A stretch of DNA of 19,465 bases from Actinomycetota bacterium (GCA_027318945.1 DAHVOF010000056.1:1-19465), one strand, 5' to 3'. Numbered from the stretch's first letter, positions 1-7,798 are shown. Made by a program: numbers and translations. The notes: a model not told the origin generated them from the letters alone.

Positions 1-690
1 TCTCGAGCCGAAACCGATAAGAGATCCATCATCGCCCAGCGAAGCCACGATGATAGGGATTACGGGAAATTCTAAGCCGGGGCGCCCTAGCGTGTACTTC
101 CAGTGTGTGGCAGACCTATGCCAGTCGGGACCTCGCGGAAGCACCACGCCGATCGGACCATGGCCTGGCGCATCAAACGCCATCCTTTCAAGCCCCGACA
201 TCTTCACGACCTCGTAAGCAAGGAAAATACGCCCTCCAAACACAACGAGGGGCTCACAAACACTTCCGTCCACGGCGACTTCCACGGCGTCCGATAGGTT
301 CGCCATACCGTCAGATCCGACCTTTTTACCTGGCAACATGCTTCCAGTTAGCACGACGGGAATTTCCCAAGGGCCGGTGCAGGCTACCCAGGCGGCCGCC
401 TCCTCGATAGCATCGGTGCCCACCGTGACTACCACTCCTCTAACGCCTTCCAAGACAGCCCGATCAAGTTCAACAACCAGCCTGCGGAGGATCGAGAACT
501 CTATCTCCGACCCGCCCAATAGCGAGACATCTACAGCAGACGTTATTCGGCGGTGGGCTCTCGCAAGCTCTCCTGCGCGCAGAACCGGCTTCGCGCCACC
601 CTTGCCGTGTTCCGACATCGCAATAGTCCCTCCGAGGCCGAGAAGACGGACTCCTTGCTTGCCGAAGGAAGCTCGCGAATTGCCAGTCAC
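1..690 (-). CDS. L-asparaginase family protein, 3' end beyond the window
   Basis: This gene reads leftward and is cut by the left edge; 230 N-terminal codons are visible and roughly 90-100 more would be expected for the family (about 320 residues). Members hydrolyse L-asparagine to aspartate and ammonia. The first catalytic block GGTIA lies at residues 20-24 with the nucleophilic Thr22. The second block reads VGTDAIEE, keeping the Thr-Asp pair of the usual HGTDT motif. It is followed by PVVLTG and a DGMANLSDAVEVA segment matching the conserved 'SADGPANL..A' region, and later by VVKMSG...FDAP...GPIG, which carries the conserved Lys. I chose GTG at 690 (AGG nine bases upstream); TTG at 696 is the alternative. 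No ATG lies in frame nearby. It diverges from the ABC importer and no operator copy was seen in front of it, so a link to the downstream regulon is not shown. Confidence 0.85.
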   Translation of the reverse strand, partial: MTGNSRASFGKQGVRLLGLGGTIAMSEHGKGGAKPVLRAGELARAHRRITSAVDVSLLGGSEIEFSILRRLVVELDRAVLEGVRGVVVTVGTDAIEEAAAWVACTGPWEIPVVLTGSMLPGKKVGSDGMANLSDAVEVAVDGSVCEPLVVFGGRIFLAYEVVKMSGLERMAFDAPGHGPIGVVLPRGPDWHRSATHWKYTLGRPGLEFPVIPIIVASLGDDGSLIGFGSR

Positions 691-1681
691 GACCAAATAC
701 CTGGACAGATTCCGGTCACGCTGTGAATTTGCACCAGCGACTTTGACATTTCCGCTAGCTTGTCGTCTGCCACGTTGCAGCGATCCGGAACTACTGCTGT
801 CCGTGGAGAAAAACCCTCTTGAATATGGTGCGTACTGCGAATGCCTGGTTCCGTCACCAAAGTCGAACAGCGCGCGGGGAGCGCAATCATCGTATTACAC
901 GGGTGAATCGGCCTGGAATAGAGCCCGCGGAAGTAATCACGATATTCGGCTAATACCCTGAATAACACCTCTCCCGTTCGCGCTTTTACCCGCTCCGCCA
1001 AGACAGCGCGCTGCACCACAACGCAGGGGAAAAAGCCGCCACAAGGCAAGCAAGATACCTGCAACTTTGTCGACGTGAAAGCCTGAATCTCCAGCCAGGA
1101 CTGGCGGCGGCCGATGCTCTTATCGACAATAGCGCGATTAAAGCCAGATAGCACAGAAAGCATCTCTACAAATGCCAGCTGACCACGCGGTGCCGTTCTC
1201 CAGAAAACCCCTTTCCAATTGCCGGCAATCCTCGATACGCTTTGGCCAGATTCAGTTGCGTCGCCAAACTTTGAACGCTCAAATCGAAGCCCGGATACAA
1301 AACTCCTTCTGAACCCCAACGCCCTTCGCGAAACTTCTTTAGCCAAGAACTTATACTCTGTCACAGCCGGTGAAATCCGATGCCAGAGACGTTTGCATAG
1401 CGCCAACTTAGTGAAACCAATGTTTCCAATTTGACATCAATATGTTAAGAAGTCGTTACGTATCTGAGGGCAACCCAAGCTTGACAACAGTCCCGCAGGC
1501 GAATTGAGAGCCTCGCTCAGAAATCCCGCACAAAAGGCAACCTTATGAGTCGAAATTCCGCGTGCCGTAGTCAGTTGAAGGCACAAGCAGACGAGTTTTC
1601 ATCGATAACCCTAAAACCCAGCCGCAGAATTACTTTCCTGGTGACTAGTGCCGCGCGAAACTGCTATTTCTACTGTATAGA
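691..1681. other. Intergenic region of about 1 kb, no convincing gene
   Basis: This stretch separates the leftward asparaginase from the rightward transporter operon. Open frames exist on both strands, the longest a 239-codon minus-strand frame at 687-1406. Their translations are rich in Cys, Trp, Phe and Arg with no recognisable motif, so I do not call them. A 46-codon frame at 1545-1685 has an AAAGG seven bases before its ATG but no recognisable product and runs into the transporter promoter. The region may hold a decayed gene or only divergent regulation. Confidence 0.5.
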
Positions 1682-1710
1682 TTGACACGGCCCACCATAA
1701 GATCTATGCT
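1682..1710 (+). promoter_or_regulatory. Sigma70-type promoter of the ABC importer operon
   Basis: A perfect -35 hexamer TTGACA (1682-1687) is separated by 17 bases from TATGCT (1705-1710), which matches four of six positions of the -10 consensus. Transcription would start near 1717, just before the palindromic operator and about 80 bases before the chosen start of the permease gene. The promoter is called from consensus and position only. Confidence 0.6.
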
Positions 1711-1722
1711 CATCTTCCTAAA

Positions 1723-1739
1723 GTGGAACACTGTTCCAC
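1723..1739. promoter_or_regulatory. 17-bp palindromic operator, probable IclR-family site (copy 1)
   Basis: GTGGAACACTGTTCCAC is a perfect inverted repeat of two 8-base arms around one central base. It lies immediately downstream of the predicted start site, where a bound repressor would block the polymerase. The inner 13 bases, GGAACA-N-TGTTCC, recur with only the centre base changed at 8280-8292. Known IclR-type operators are short palindromes with a TGGAA...TTCCA look. The local IclR protein (15513-16334) is the likely ligand, by inference. Confidence 0.65.
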
Positions 1740-1794
1740 CCAGTCGTCCGCATAATTTCGTGCTTGGCAACGGTTCTTGGCTAGGGGGACAGCC

Positions 1795-2664
1795 TTGGAT
1801 GGTACGCGTGAAACAGTCGAAACAGAGGTTCTTCCGACGGGCGAGGAGACAGCGGAATTTCAACCTTTCCAAGAGCCATTTGGCGCATCGGCACGGAACT
1901 CCAATAGACGGAGGGCTGCCTTCGGAATTTCGGCAGCCTCCATCATTATCGGCATTGTGTTATGGCAGCTCATTGGTCAATTTCTCGTGGGAAACTCCCT
2001 TTTCCTTGCCACGCCAATCCAAACGCTCTCCGGAATGCGGGACATGTGGACCTCCGGCGGTCTTCCCCAAGATCTCGCCGTCAGCGGCGAAGAGGCCTTG
2101 TTTGGCTTTCTTATAGGGTCAGCACTTGGCATAGCCATAGGCGCGTTCATCGCCAAGAACAAAGTGGCAAAAAGGGTACTGACCCCTTACATTTCCGGAT
2201 TCTATGCTACGCCAATCATCGCCCTTGCTCCCATCCTCATCCTGTGGTTCGGCCTGGGAATTTGGTCCAAGGTCGTAGTCGTCATAAGTTTGGTGATCTT
2301 TCCACAAATCATCAACACTGAGGCAGGCATCCGCACCACGGATGAGACGCTTCGAGATGTTGCCAGATCGTATGGAGCTTCGAGTATTGAGGTGTTTCGC
2401 AAGGTCGAACTTTGGTGGAGCCTGCCGTACATCCTGGCAGGTCTTAGGCTTGGCGTTGGTCGGGCCCTCATTGGTGTAGTAGTCGGGGAGCTCTTTGGTG
2501 CCAAGGCTGGATTGGGCTTCGCTATCTACAATGCCCAGTCCGAATTCAACATGCCGCAACTGTTCGCCGGAGTTGTCATCTTTGCCGTGTCCGGAATCGT
2601 TTTCACTTATCTCTTGACGTTGCTGGAAATGGCACTCGCTCCGTGGGCGAAGACGCGACCGTAG
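1795..2664 (+). CDS. NitT/TauT-family ABC transporter permease
   Basis: This is the inner-membrane subunit of an importer of the nitrate/taurine/sulfonate/thiamine-precursor type (SsuC/TauC-like, 289 residues). A cytoplasmic N-terminal stretch of about 40 residues is followed by about six hydrophobic helices, the first beginning near AAFGISAASIIIGIV. The loop that docks on the ATPase is clear: EAGIRTTDETLRDVARSYGAS, continuing to the family-typical LPYILAGLRLG. I start it at TTG 1795 because AGGGGG (1782-1787) sits seven bases upstream; an in-frame TTG at 1777 lies upstream of that ribosome site. It is first in an operon with the ATPase and binding protein, behind a promoter with a palindromic operator. 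The substrate is not predictable from this subunit. Confidence 0.9.
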   Translation: MDGTRETVETEVLPTGEETAEFQPFQEPFGASARNSNRRRAAFGISAASIIIGIVLWQLIGQFLVGNSLFLATPIQTLSGMRDMWTSGGLPQDLAVSGEEALFGFLIGSALGIAIGAFIAKNKVAKRVLTPYISGFYATPIIALAPILILWFGLGIWSKVVVVISLVIFPQIINTEAGIRTTDETLRDVARSYGASSIEVFRKVELWWSLPYILAGLRLGVGRALIGVVVGELFGAKAGLGFAIYNAQSEFNMPQLFAGVVIFAVSGIVFTYLLTLLEMALAPWAKTRP

Positions 2665-2686
2665 TTGGAACTGGAGGATGTCGAGA

Positions 2687-3451
2687 GTGAAAGGCGTATC
2701 GGTCCGAGGAATAAGCAAATCTTTCGGCAACGGTGCGGTTCTGCAAAATGTGAGCTTTAACGCCGAAGCCGGCGAGTTCGTCACCATTGTTGGCCCAAGC
2801 GGCTGTGGCAAGACAACACTTCTAAGGATTATCGATGGTCTCGAAGAAGGCGACTTCGGTGAAGTGCGAATCGGCGATCGCAAAGTGGGCGGTCCCGCCC
2901 GAGAGTGCGCGTTCGTATTTCAAGCGGACTCGCTCATGCCGTGGCGCACGGTCTTTGATAATGCCAAGCTCGGAATGGAACTTCGAAAGCAGGACTTAGC
3001 GTCAAACAAAGACCGCCTCCAAGAATTGCTGCAGCTGGTGGGCCTGGGTGGATACGAGAAATACTATCCGAGGCAGCTTTCTGGCGGCTTGCGACAGCGA
3101 GTCAATCTCGCTCGGGCACTAGCGGTGGATCCTGACGTCCTGCTCATGGACGAGCCGTTTGCGGCGCTCGACGCCCAGACCCGCGAGATCATGCAGAAGG
3201 AACTTTTACGCATTTGGGCGACTCAGCAAAAAACAGTCGTCTTCATCACCCACCAGCTGGATGAGGCCGTATACCTGGCGGACCGCGTTCTCGTCATGGG
3301 CAGAAAACCGGGAGTGATCGCCGACGACATTAGCGTGCCGTTTGACCGGCCCCGAGAATTATCGCTCAAGCGTACTAAGGAGTTCGGACAGCTTGTCGAA
3401 CGGATCTGGGGAACCATTGAAACAGTGATACGTGAAACAGGAGGCATCTAA
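2687..3451 (+). CDS. NitT/TauT-family ABC transporter ATP-binding protein
   Basis: This is the cytoplasmic ATPase that powers the importer (SsuB/TauB-like, 254 residues). All nucleotide-binding motifs are present: Walker A GPSGCGKTT (36-44), Q-loop Gln79, signature LSGGLRQR (131-138), Walker B VLLMDEP (151-157), the D-loop in AALD, and the H-loop histidine in FITHQLDEA. The ATG at 2678 abuts GGAGG (2673-2677) with no spacer. GTG at 2687 is nine bases from it and leaves the normal family N-terminus VKGVSVRGISKSFG, so I prefer GTG; the difference is three residues. The gene follows the permease stop by 22 bases. The PWRTVFDN segment after the Q-loop is typical of the nitrate/sulfonate branch. 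Confidence 0.92.
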   Translation: MKGVSVRGISKSFGNGAVLQNVSFNAEAGEFVTIVGPSGCGKTTLLRIIDGLEEGDFGEVRIGDRKVGGPARECAFVFQADSLMPWRTVFDNAKLGMELRKQDLASNKDRLQELLQLVGLGGYEKYYPRQLSGGLRQRVNLARALAVDPDVLLMDEPFAALDAQTREIMQKELLRIWATQQKTVVFITHQLDEAVYLADRVLVMGRKPGVIADDISVPFDRPRELSLKRTKEFGQLVERIWGTIETVIRETGGI

Positions 3452-3503
3452 AGAACGAGCTTGATTGGCTTCCCAGAGCTCTGAAAGATATTCAGGGCTG
3501 GGT

Positions 3504-3523
3504 GTCGGGCCGAAGAGCCCGAC
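3504..3523 (+). other. Hairpin just ahead of the binding-protein ribosome site
   Basis: GTCGGGC and GCCCGAC form a perfect 7-bp stem around the loop CGAAGA. It sits between the ATPase stop (3451) and the very strong ribosome site GGGGGGAGGAG (3525-3535) of the binding-protein gene. It has no T-run, so it is more likely an mRNA-processing or stabilising stem that raises binding-protein output than a terminator. Confidence 0.5.
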
Positions 3524-3540
3524 TGGGGGGAGGAGAAGAT

Positions 3541-4623
3541 TTGAAGGTCAATTTAATAGCACACAAGAATTCAAAAGCGCTTTCATTGCCAATGGCGGGT
3601 TTGATGGCACTCGGGCTTGTGCTGGCCGCCTGTGGAAGCAGCTCCAGCAGCTCCACTACGACGACGGGTGCTCCCGCGACTACCGGGGCGAGCACCACCG
3701 CCGCTCCCAAGAATCTTGGGACAGTCACGTTCTCGCAGGTGGGGCCCGACGCCGGCAAGTGGCCCATCTATGCCGCGGTATCCGAAGGGTTTTTCAAACA
3801 GCAGGGGATTTCGGTCACAATATCTGTGAGCGGTAGCAGTCCAGCTGGGGTACAGGAAGTGTTAGCCAATGCAGTTGACGTGGCCGAAGTTGGCGACACC
3901 GACGCGATCTCAGGTGCGGCAGGTGGAGGTTCGGTCGTCCTTGTAGCAGGAGAAGAAAATTCTCCGCCCTATGTCATGAACGTCGCTAAGGGAATCACCT
4001 CAATCGCCCAGCTTAAAGGCAAGAAGATCTCAGTCGCCGCACCGACGAATATCACGAAGCTTTACTGGAACGCAATCGCACAGGGAAATGGGCTCAGCCC
4101 GACTGACTTCACGTACCTTTACTCTCCGACTACTGGAGACAGGTTCGCAGCCCTCAAGGGGGGAGTTGTGCAAGCAGCCATGCTGCTGCCTCCGTTCAGC
4201 TTTGAGGCAGAGGCGCAAGGGTTCCAGGCGATCGCCTCTGCAGCGAAATATCTGCCTTACCCGTTCACCGCGATAGCCGTCAATCCCAGCTGGGCCAGCT
4301 CTCATTCGGCACAGCTGGACGCATTCCTCAAAGGATACCTTCAGGGAATCCAATGGCTTTACAATCCGGCAAATCAGACTGCGGCAATAAATCTGCTTGT
4401 CCAAATAACCAAGTCGACGCAGTCTGCGGCGACCCAGTCATACGACTTCTTTGTCAACCAACTCAAGACCTTCCCCACCAACGGTTCGCTCTCCTCGACG
4501 GAAATGGCCAAAGTGGCGCAAGCAATGGTTGGACTGGGCGCATTCAAGCAAGCACCGGCTACGAGCAAGTTCATGGATATGAGCTACATCCAGAAGGCAG
4601 CTCAGGAGCTTGGAATCAGCTAA
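3541..4623 (+). CDS. NitT/TauT-family substrate-binding lipoprotein
   Basis: This is the extracytoplasmic receptor of the importer, 360 residues. The precursor begins with a Lys/His-bearing n-region (LKVNLIAHKNSK), a hydrophobic core and the lipobox LAAC with acylated Cys31. A Ser/Thr/Ala-rich linker (about residues 32-60) tethers the domain to the membrane. The mature part is an NMT1/SsuA-like periplasmic fold: VTFSQVGPDAGKWPIYAAVSEG, FFKQQGISV, the ANAVDVAEVGDTDAI segment, and LKGKKISVAAP are hallmarks. TTG 3541 is chosen because AGGAG lies five bases before it and it gives a proper signal peptide; an upstream in-frame ATG at 3502 would overlap the hairpin and ribosome site. The linker style suggests Acidimicrobiia. 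The ligand is unknown; the context favours an organic catabolic substrate over nitrate or sulfonate. Confidence 0.9.
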   Translation: MKVNLIAHKNSKALSLPMAGLMALGLVLAACGSSSSSSTTTTGAPATTGASTTAAPKNLGTVTFSQVGPDAGKWPIYAAVSEGFFKQQGISVTISVSGSSPAGVQEVLANAVDVAEVGDTDAISGAAGGGSVVLVAGEENSPPYVMNVAKGITSIAQLKGKKISVAAPTNITKLYWNAIAQGNGLSPTDFTYLYSPTTGDRFAALKGGVVQAAMLLPPFSFEAEAQGFQAIASAAKYLPYPFTAIAVNPSWASSHSAQLDAFLKGYLQGIQWLYNPANQTAAINLLVQITKSTQSAATQSYDFFVNQLKTFPTNGSLSSTEMAKVAQAMVGLGAFKQAPATSKFMDMSYIQKAAQELGIS

Positions 4624-4642
4624 TTGGTGCAGCTTTTACACG

Positions 4643-4676
4643 GCCATCCGCATCCGCGTCGGCCCTTGCGGATGGC
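4643..4676 (+). other. 10-bp stem-loop after the binding-protein gene
   Basis: GCCATCCGCA and TGCGGATGGC are perfect complements with a 14-base loop, starting 20 bases after the binding-protein stop. No T-run follows, so it is a weak intrinsic terminator at best. It could mark 3'-end processing that separates the importer message from the enzyme genes downstream. Confidence 0.45.
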
Positions 4677-4709
4677 TCGTCGCCAAAGAGCGACTGCTGA
4701 TGCCAACAC

Positions 4710-4735
4710 GAACGGGGACACGATGATCTCCGTTC
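4710..4735 (+). other. 9-bp stem-loop upstream of the M24 gene
   Basis: GAACGGGGA pairs with TCTCCGTTC, including one G-U pair, around the loop CACGATGA. It ends about 20 bases before the AAGGAGG ribosome site of the M24 gene. Together with the stem at 4643-4676 it makes the 143-base space between transporter and hydrolase genes strongly structured. Confidence 0.35.
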
Positions 4736-4766
4736 CCGGACACACACAGAGATTAAGGAGGCATCC

Positions 4767-6005
4767 ATGAAGTACGCCGAGGAGCTGCGCAGTGGCACGA
4801 ATCTTGGCGATTGGCGCCAGGGTATCGATGTCGATCGTCTGAGAAGCGAACGCCAAGCCAAGGCCAGGCAAGGGCTTAAGAAACATAGTGTCGCCGCACT
4901 TCTGGCGGCAAGGCCGGAAAACACCCGATATCTCACAGGGCTCCGTGGACCTGAATTCCAGCCCGCTCTCTGGTACGCCCTTTTCCCTGCGGACGGGGAG
5001 CCTGTCGTGTTCCATCACGCCGGATGGCTCCCAACGTACCCGAGGGAGGCACCCTGGATTAAGGAGTGGCGGCTCGCGCGCGCTTGGCTTAGCCGCGGAC
5101 CTGGAGAAGAGGCCTCTCACCTGGAGGCAAAACGCTTCGCAAGCGAAATTAAGCAGGAATTGCAAGAGAAGGGGCTCCAAGACGAAAAACTGGCAATTGT
5201 CGGCTTCGACGGATTGGCCCAGCAAGCGCTCAAAGACGCGGGAATAACTGTCGTAGATGGCTGGCCCATCATGCTTGATATAACAAAGACAAAGACGGCA
5301 GACGAGATCAGTTGTCTCAAAATGGCCTTTGCTGCTACCGATGCCGGATGGTATAGAGCTTGGGAGCTGCTCAAACCAGGTGCAATCGACGTCGAAGTCT
5401 CCGCCGAAGCAATGCTTGCCGCTCACAAGGCGGGGGCGGAGGAGATTTCGTCCGGTCATCTGAGAAGCGGCATTTTGGCGTTTGACCGAGGATTTGCCGG
5501 AACTGGCCGGGTAATAAATTACGGAGATCTCGTGTACGGTTCTTTTTGTCAAGTTAAATACATGGGTTATAACACATGCTACTACCGGACATTTTCTGTA
5601 GGGAAGGAGCCTGATCAGCGTGCCAAGTCCTGGTATAGCCAGCTGGTGGAAAGGCTTGACAATGTAATCGAGGCGATAAAACCTGGTGGCTCCACCGCGG
5701 ATGCTGCAATTCACTTCCCACCCGCGTCGCGATGGGGATACAAGGAAGAAGCTGAACTGTTGACTCTAGAAATCGGTCACGGAATCGGCCTTTTCAACTA
5801 TGGCTATCCCATTATCAACAGGCAATGGTCGCTCGACCATCCTCAGGAGTTCGAAGTCGGAATGACCTTGGCAGTTGAGGGGCGCGAAGGGGCCCCGGGT
5901 GAGGGCGGGGTCCGCCTAGAAGACGCAGTAGTGATAACCGAAAACGGCGCAGAACTCATCGATCGCTGGCCACGCGATGCGATGCTGGTGGCTCCTCGTG
6001 GATGA
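4767..6005 (+). CDS. M24 'pita-bread' family hydrolase lacking two metal-ligand Asp (creatinase-like)
   Basis: This 412-residue protein has the two-domain layout of creatinase/prolidase/Xaa-Pro peptidases: an N-terminal domain (about 20-165, with ARPENTRYLTGL) and a C-terminal catalytic fold (about 175-400). Canonical M24 metalloenzymes use Asp, Asp, His, Glu, Glu. Here the His (GHGIG, His338) and both Glu (AVEG, Glu371; RLEDAVV, Glu385) are kept. The first Asp of 'GDLVxxD' is Ser259 and the Asp of 'GYxxDxxRTF' is Cys271 (GYNTCYYRTF). Creatinase, which hydrolyses creatine to sarcosine and urea without metal, has lost the same two aspartates. A metal-free hydrolase or lyase is therefore more likely than a peptidase. 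The start has a perfect AAGGAGG (4755-4761). The stop overlaps the SDR start, implying coupled translation. The substrate is unassigned. Confidence 0.85.
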   Translation: MKYAEELRSGTNLGDWRQGIDVDRLRSERQAKARQGLKKHSVAALLAARPENTRYLTGLRGPEFQPALWYALFPADGEPVVFHHAGWLPTYPREAPWIKEWRLARAWLSRGPGEEASHLEAKRFASEIKQELQEKGLQDEKLAIVGFDGLAQQALKDAGITVVDGWPIMLDITKTKTADEISCLKMAFAATDAGWYRAWELLKPGAIDVEVSAEAMLAAHKAGAEEISSGHLRSGILAFDRGFAGTGRVINYGDLVYGSFCQVKYMGYNTCYYRTFSVGKEPDQRAKSWYSQLVERLDNVIEAIKPGGSTADAAIHFPPASRWGYKEEAELLTLEIGHGIGLFNYGYPIINRQWSLDHPQEFEVGMTLAVEGREGAPGEGGVRLEDAVVITENGAELIDRWPRDAMLVAPRG

Positions 6006-6771
6006 CCAGTCGAGTCAACCTTCAAATCCGCTCGATGCTAACCTCAAAGGCAAAGTCGCGATTATCATCGGTGGAGCTGGAGCAATCGGGTCAGCGATAG
6101 CAACCGGTATTTCCAGAGTGGGCGCAACCGTCGTACTCGCAGATGCTTCTGAATCCACCGAGAGCGTCTGGAATCGAATTCATCGTGAAACCGGGGGTGA
6201 CGGGGGCGCTCTAAGGATGGACCTAACAAAGCACGTGGAAATCGAAGAATGCTTCCGGGAACTCAGCACGCGCTTCGGCGCAGCCGACATAATGGTGCAC
6301 GCTGCCGGAATATACGTTCGACGAAGCTTGCTCGAAATGTCGGCAGCCGACTGGGACCAGACTCTGGACGTAAACATGCGCAGCTTTTTCCTCTGCACCA
6401 AGGCCGCAGTCGAACAGATGCTGCCTAAGAACAAGGGGCGGATCATAGGCATCACTTCAGGAATGGGTGTGGCAGGCCGGGAAAGAAGTTCCGCCTACTC
6501 CGCGTCAAAGGCCGCGATGATTGTATTCACCAAATCCGTAGCCATGGAGCTGGCGGGGACTGGAATTACGATCAACTTGGTGGGTCCGGGAATTACCGAC
6601 AGTCCTTTGATGCGAAATGCCAACTCCGAAGAAGAGATTCGTCGATCAGAATCACGTCTCGGCCGGCCATTAGGTTCGCCAGAAAATGTGATTGGCCCGG
6701 CCCTATATCTACTAAGCGACGCCACGGAAACGGTAAGCGGAACCACGCTTTGGATGCGCGTACCAGGATGA
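5998..6771 (+). CDS. Short-chain dehydrogenase/reductase (SDR), classical type
   Basis: A 257-residue classical SDR that would interconvert an alcohol and a ketone with a nicotinamide cofactor. The Rossmann motif is GGAGAIG (25-31). Asp49 at the end of strand 2 (VVLADAS) suggests NAD(H) over NADP(H). The NNAG-equivalent is HAAG (101-104). The catalytic set is Asn126, Ser154, Tyr167 and Lys171 (AYSASK). The C-terminus SGTTLWMRVPG departs from the usual 'VTGxxxxVDGG'. GTG 5998 is preferred: GGTGG lies about six bases upstream and the codon overlaps the M24 stop in GTGGATGA. The upstream in-frame ATG at 5977 would add the unlikely residues MRCWWLL. Coupling to M24 suggests that the two act on successive intermediates; the substrate is unknown. 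Confidence 0.88.
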   Translation: MDDQSSQPSNPLDANLKGKVAIIIGGAGAIGSAIATGISRVGATVVLADASESTESVWNRIHRETGGDGGALRMDLTKHVEIEECFRELSTRFGAADIMVHAAGIYVRRSLLEMSAADWDQTLDVNMRSFFLCTKAAVEQMLPKNKGRIIGITSGMGVAGRERSSAYSASKAAMIVFTKSVAMELAGTGITINLVGPGITDSPLMRNANSEEEIRRSESRLGRPLGSPENVIGPALYLLSDATETVSGTTLWMRVPG

Positions 6772-7240
6772 ACATCTCGATTGAAAGCCTTTCGCATCTG
6801 AGAAAGCTTTCCCGGAATCAGAGCTTCACGGAACTGATTACGCAAGAGGAGATGAAAGGAGCACTTTATGTAGGTCGATCACATCGAGCACACTGCCAGG
6901 CGCAAACATCACGCTGAAATCCACCGCATCACAACATTAGCCGTGAGTTCGAAAAGGAAATAATGGCCGGAAATGACTCTTATTACCGAAGCGACGCTGA
7001 CTCGAGACAGTCGATTGCGAGTGTGGTAGCGTTGGCTACGACAGCTAGGCCGCTCTAACGCGAGTCACTATTGCGAAACTAGCCCAGCACGACCACGGTT
7101 CAAGAGTGACTGCGGAATCACCGGATGAATCTCGTGTGATCAGTTGCGTGACCATAGCAAATAAGCGGGCGCTGCAGATTTTAATTCATATGACATAGAG
7201 CCCGTAAAAAGTATCGGGCATTTAGTGGAGGGGTTATGTA
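6772..7240. other. Gap of about 470 bp between SDR and cupin genes
   Basis: There is no convincing gene here. A stem-loop begins 11 bases after the SDR stop. Two short frames have possible starts: 21 codons at 6852-6917 (beginning MKGALYVG, like the N-terminus of zinc alcohol dehydrogenases, then breaking up) and 31 codons at 6963-7058 with AAAAGGA upstream. The first may be the remnant of a deleted dehydrogenase gene. No clear promoter for the cupin gene and no copy of the GGAACA/TGTTCC operator was found. Confidence 0.45.
6783..6811 (+). terminator. Weak hairpin after the SDR gene
   Basis: GAAAG-C-CTTTC and GAAAGCTTTC make a 10-bp stem with a single bulged C around the loop GCATCTGA, 11 bases after the SDR stop. 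The stem is AT-leaning and no T-run follows, so termination here is only possible, not strongly predicted. Confidence 0.3.
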
Positions 7241-7798
7241 ATGGTGACGGGATCCGGCAAAGAAAATTGGATGGAAGGCAAATCACAGCTGTTCCGCAAG
7301 CGGCTTGAGCGGAGAGAAGCTGATCAGCAACGGCGCAAGCTAGGGCGACGGGCAATTAAAGGCTCAGAAATAACACTCGATTACGAGGATCAAAATGGAG
7401 TGTGGCAGGGAGGTCTCGTCTCACAAGACCTCGGATTTGACAACCGCATAATCGAGGTGGATTGTCACATTTACCCTCCCAAAACTCATTCGGTGACCCA
7501 TAAGCACAATGAAGCCATAATCGTTGTGCTGCGCGGGGAAGGTTACAGTTACATCGACGAAGAAAAGATCGAGTGGGAGCCCGGCGACACCATGTACATA
7601 CCCGCAGGCGCATGGCACCAGCACTGGGTTCTTTCCGATGAGCCGGCAATGGTAATAGCCATAAAGCCGCTTCCTCTGCAAGAGTATCTTGGCGAGATGA
7701 ACATTATTTACAAAGGTGACGAGCCCACTTTCAATCACGAGTACCGGCCTGGTACTTTTCTTGAAGAACTCAACAAGGTGGGAACAAAGCTCATTTAA
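7241..7798 (+). CDS. Cupin-domain protein
   Basis: A 185-residue single-domain cupin. Residues 1-45 are charged and probably helical or flexible. The beta-barrel shows motif 1 as THKHNEAIIVVLRGEG (His87, His89, Glu91) and motif 2 as PGDTMYIPAGAWHQHW (His126), so metal binding is likely. After the barrel comes IKPLPLQEYLGEM and a tail to residue 185. Single cupins of this kind include dioxygenases, isomerases, lyases and small-molecule sensors, and sequence alone does not choose between them. ATG 7241 has GGAGGGG (7227-7233) seven bases upstream; the nearer ATG at 7236 is followed at once by a stop. The gene stands alone between two non-coding gaps but points the same way as the catabolic genes. 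Confidence 0.82.
   Translation: MVTGSGKENWMEGKSQLFRKRLERREADQQRRKLGRRAIKGSEITLDYEDQNGVWQGGLVSQDLGFDNRIIEVDCHIYPPKTHSVTHKHNEAIIVVLRGEGYSYIDEEKIEWEPGDTMYIPAGAWHQHWVLSDEPAMVIAIKPLPLQEYLGEMNIIYKGDEPTFNHEYRPGTFLEELNKVGTKLI

Noticed and set aside
338..961. 207-codon plus-strand frame
   Set aside because: It lies antisense to the asparaginase gene, whose catalytic blocks are clear. Its Pro/Ser/Thr/Arg-rich translation is a shadow.
687..1406. 239-codon minus-strand frame whose TGA overlaps the asparaginase GTG
   Set aside because: The overlap looks like translational coupling, but the translation has no recognisable domain, is rich in Cys/Trp/Phe/Arg and has a patchy composition. I treat it as chance.
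1545..1685. 46-codon plus-strand frame with AAAGG before its ATG
   Set aside because: No recognisable product, it ends inside the -35 box of the importer promoter, and a frame this short is expected by chance.
1777..1794. Upstream TTG start for the permease
   Set aside because: The AGGGGG ribosome site lies downstream of it and serves TTG 1795.
2119..2883. 254-codon minus-strand frame across permease and ATPase genes
   Set aside because: It is antisense to two unambiguous transporter genes and has no protein-family features.
3541..4623. Binding protein as a nitrate or taurine receptor specifically
   Set aside because: The fold is shared by receptors for many ligands and no ligand-specific residues could be recognised; the context suggests another substrate.
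7144..7194. Possible cupin promoter (TTGCGT, TTTAAT, TATGAC boxes)
   Set aside because: No pair of boxes has acceptable spacing and matches, so no promoter is called.
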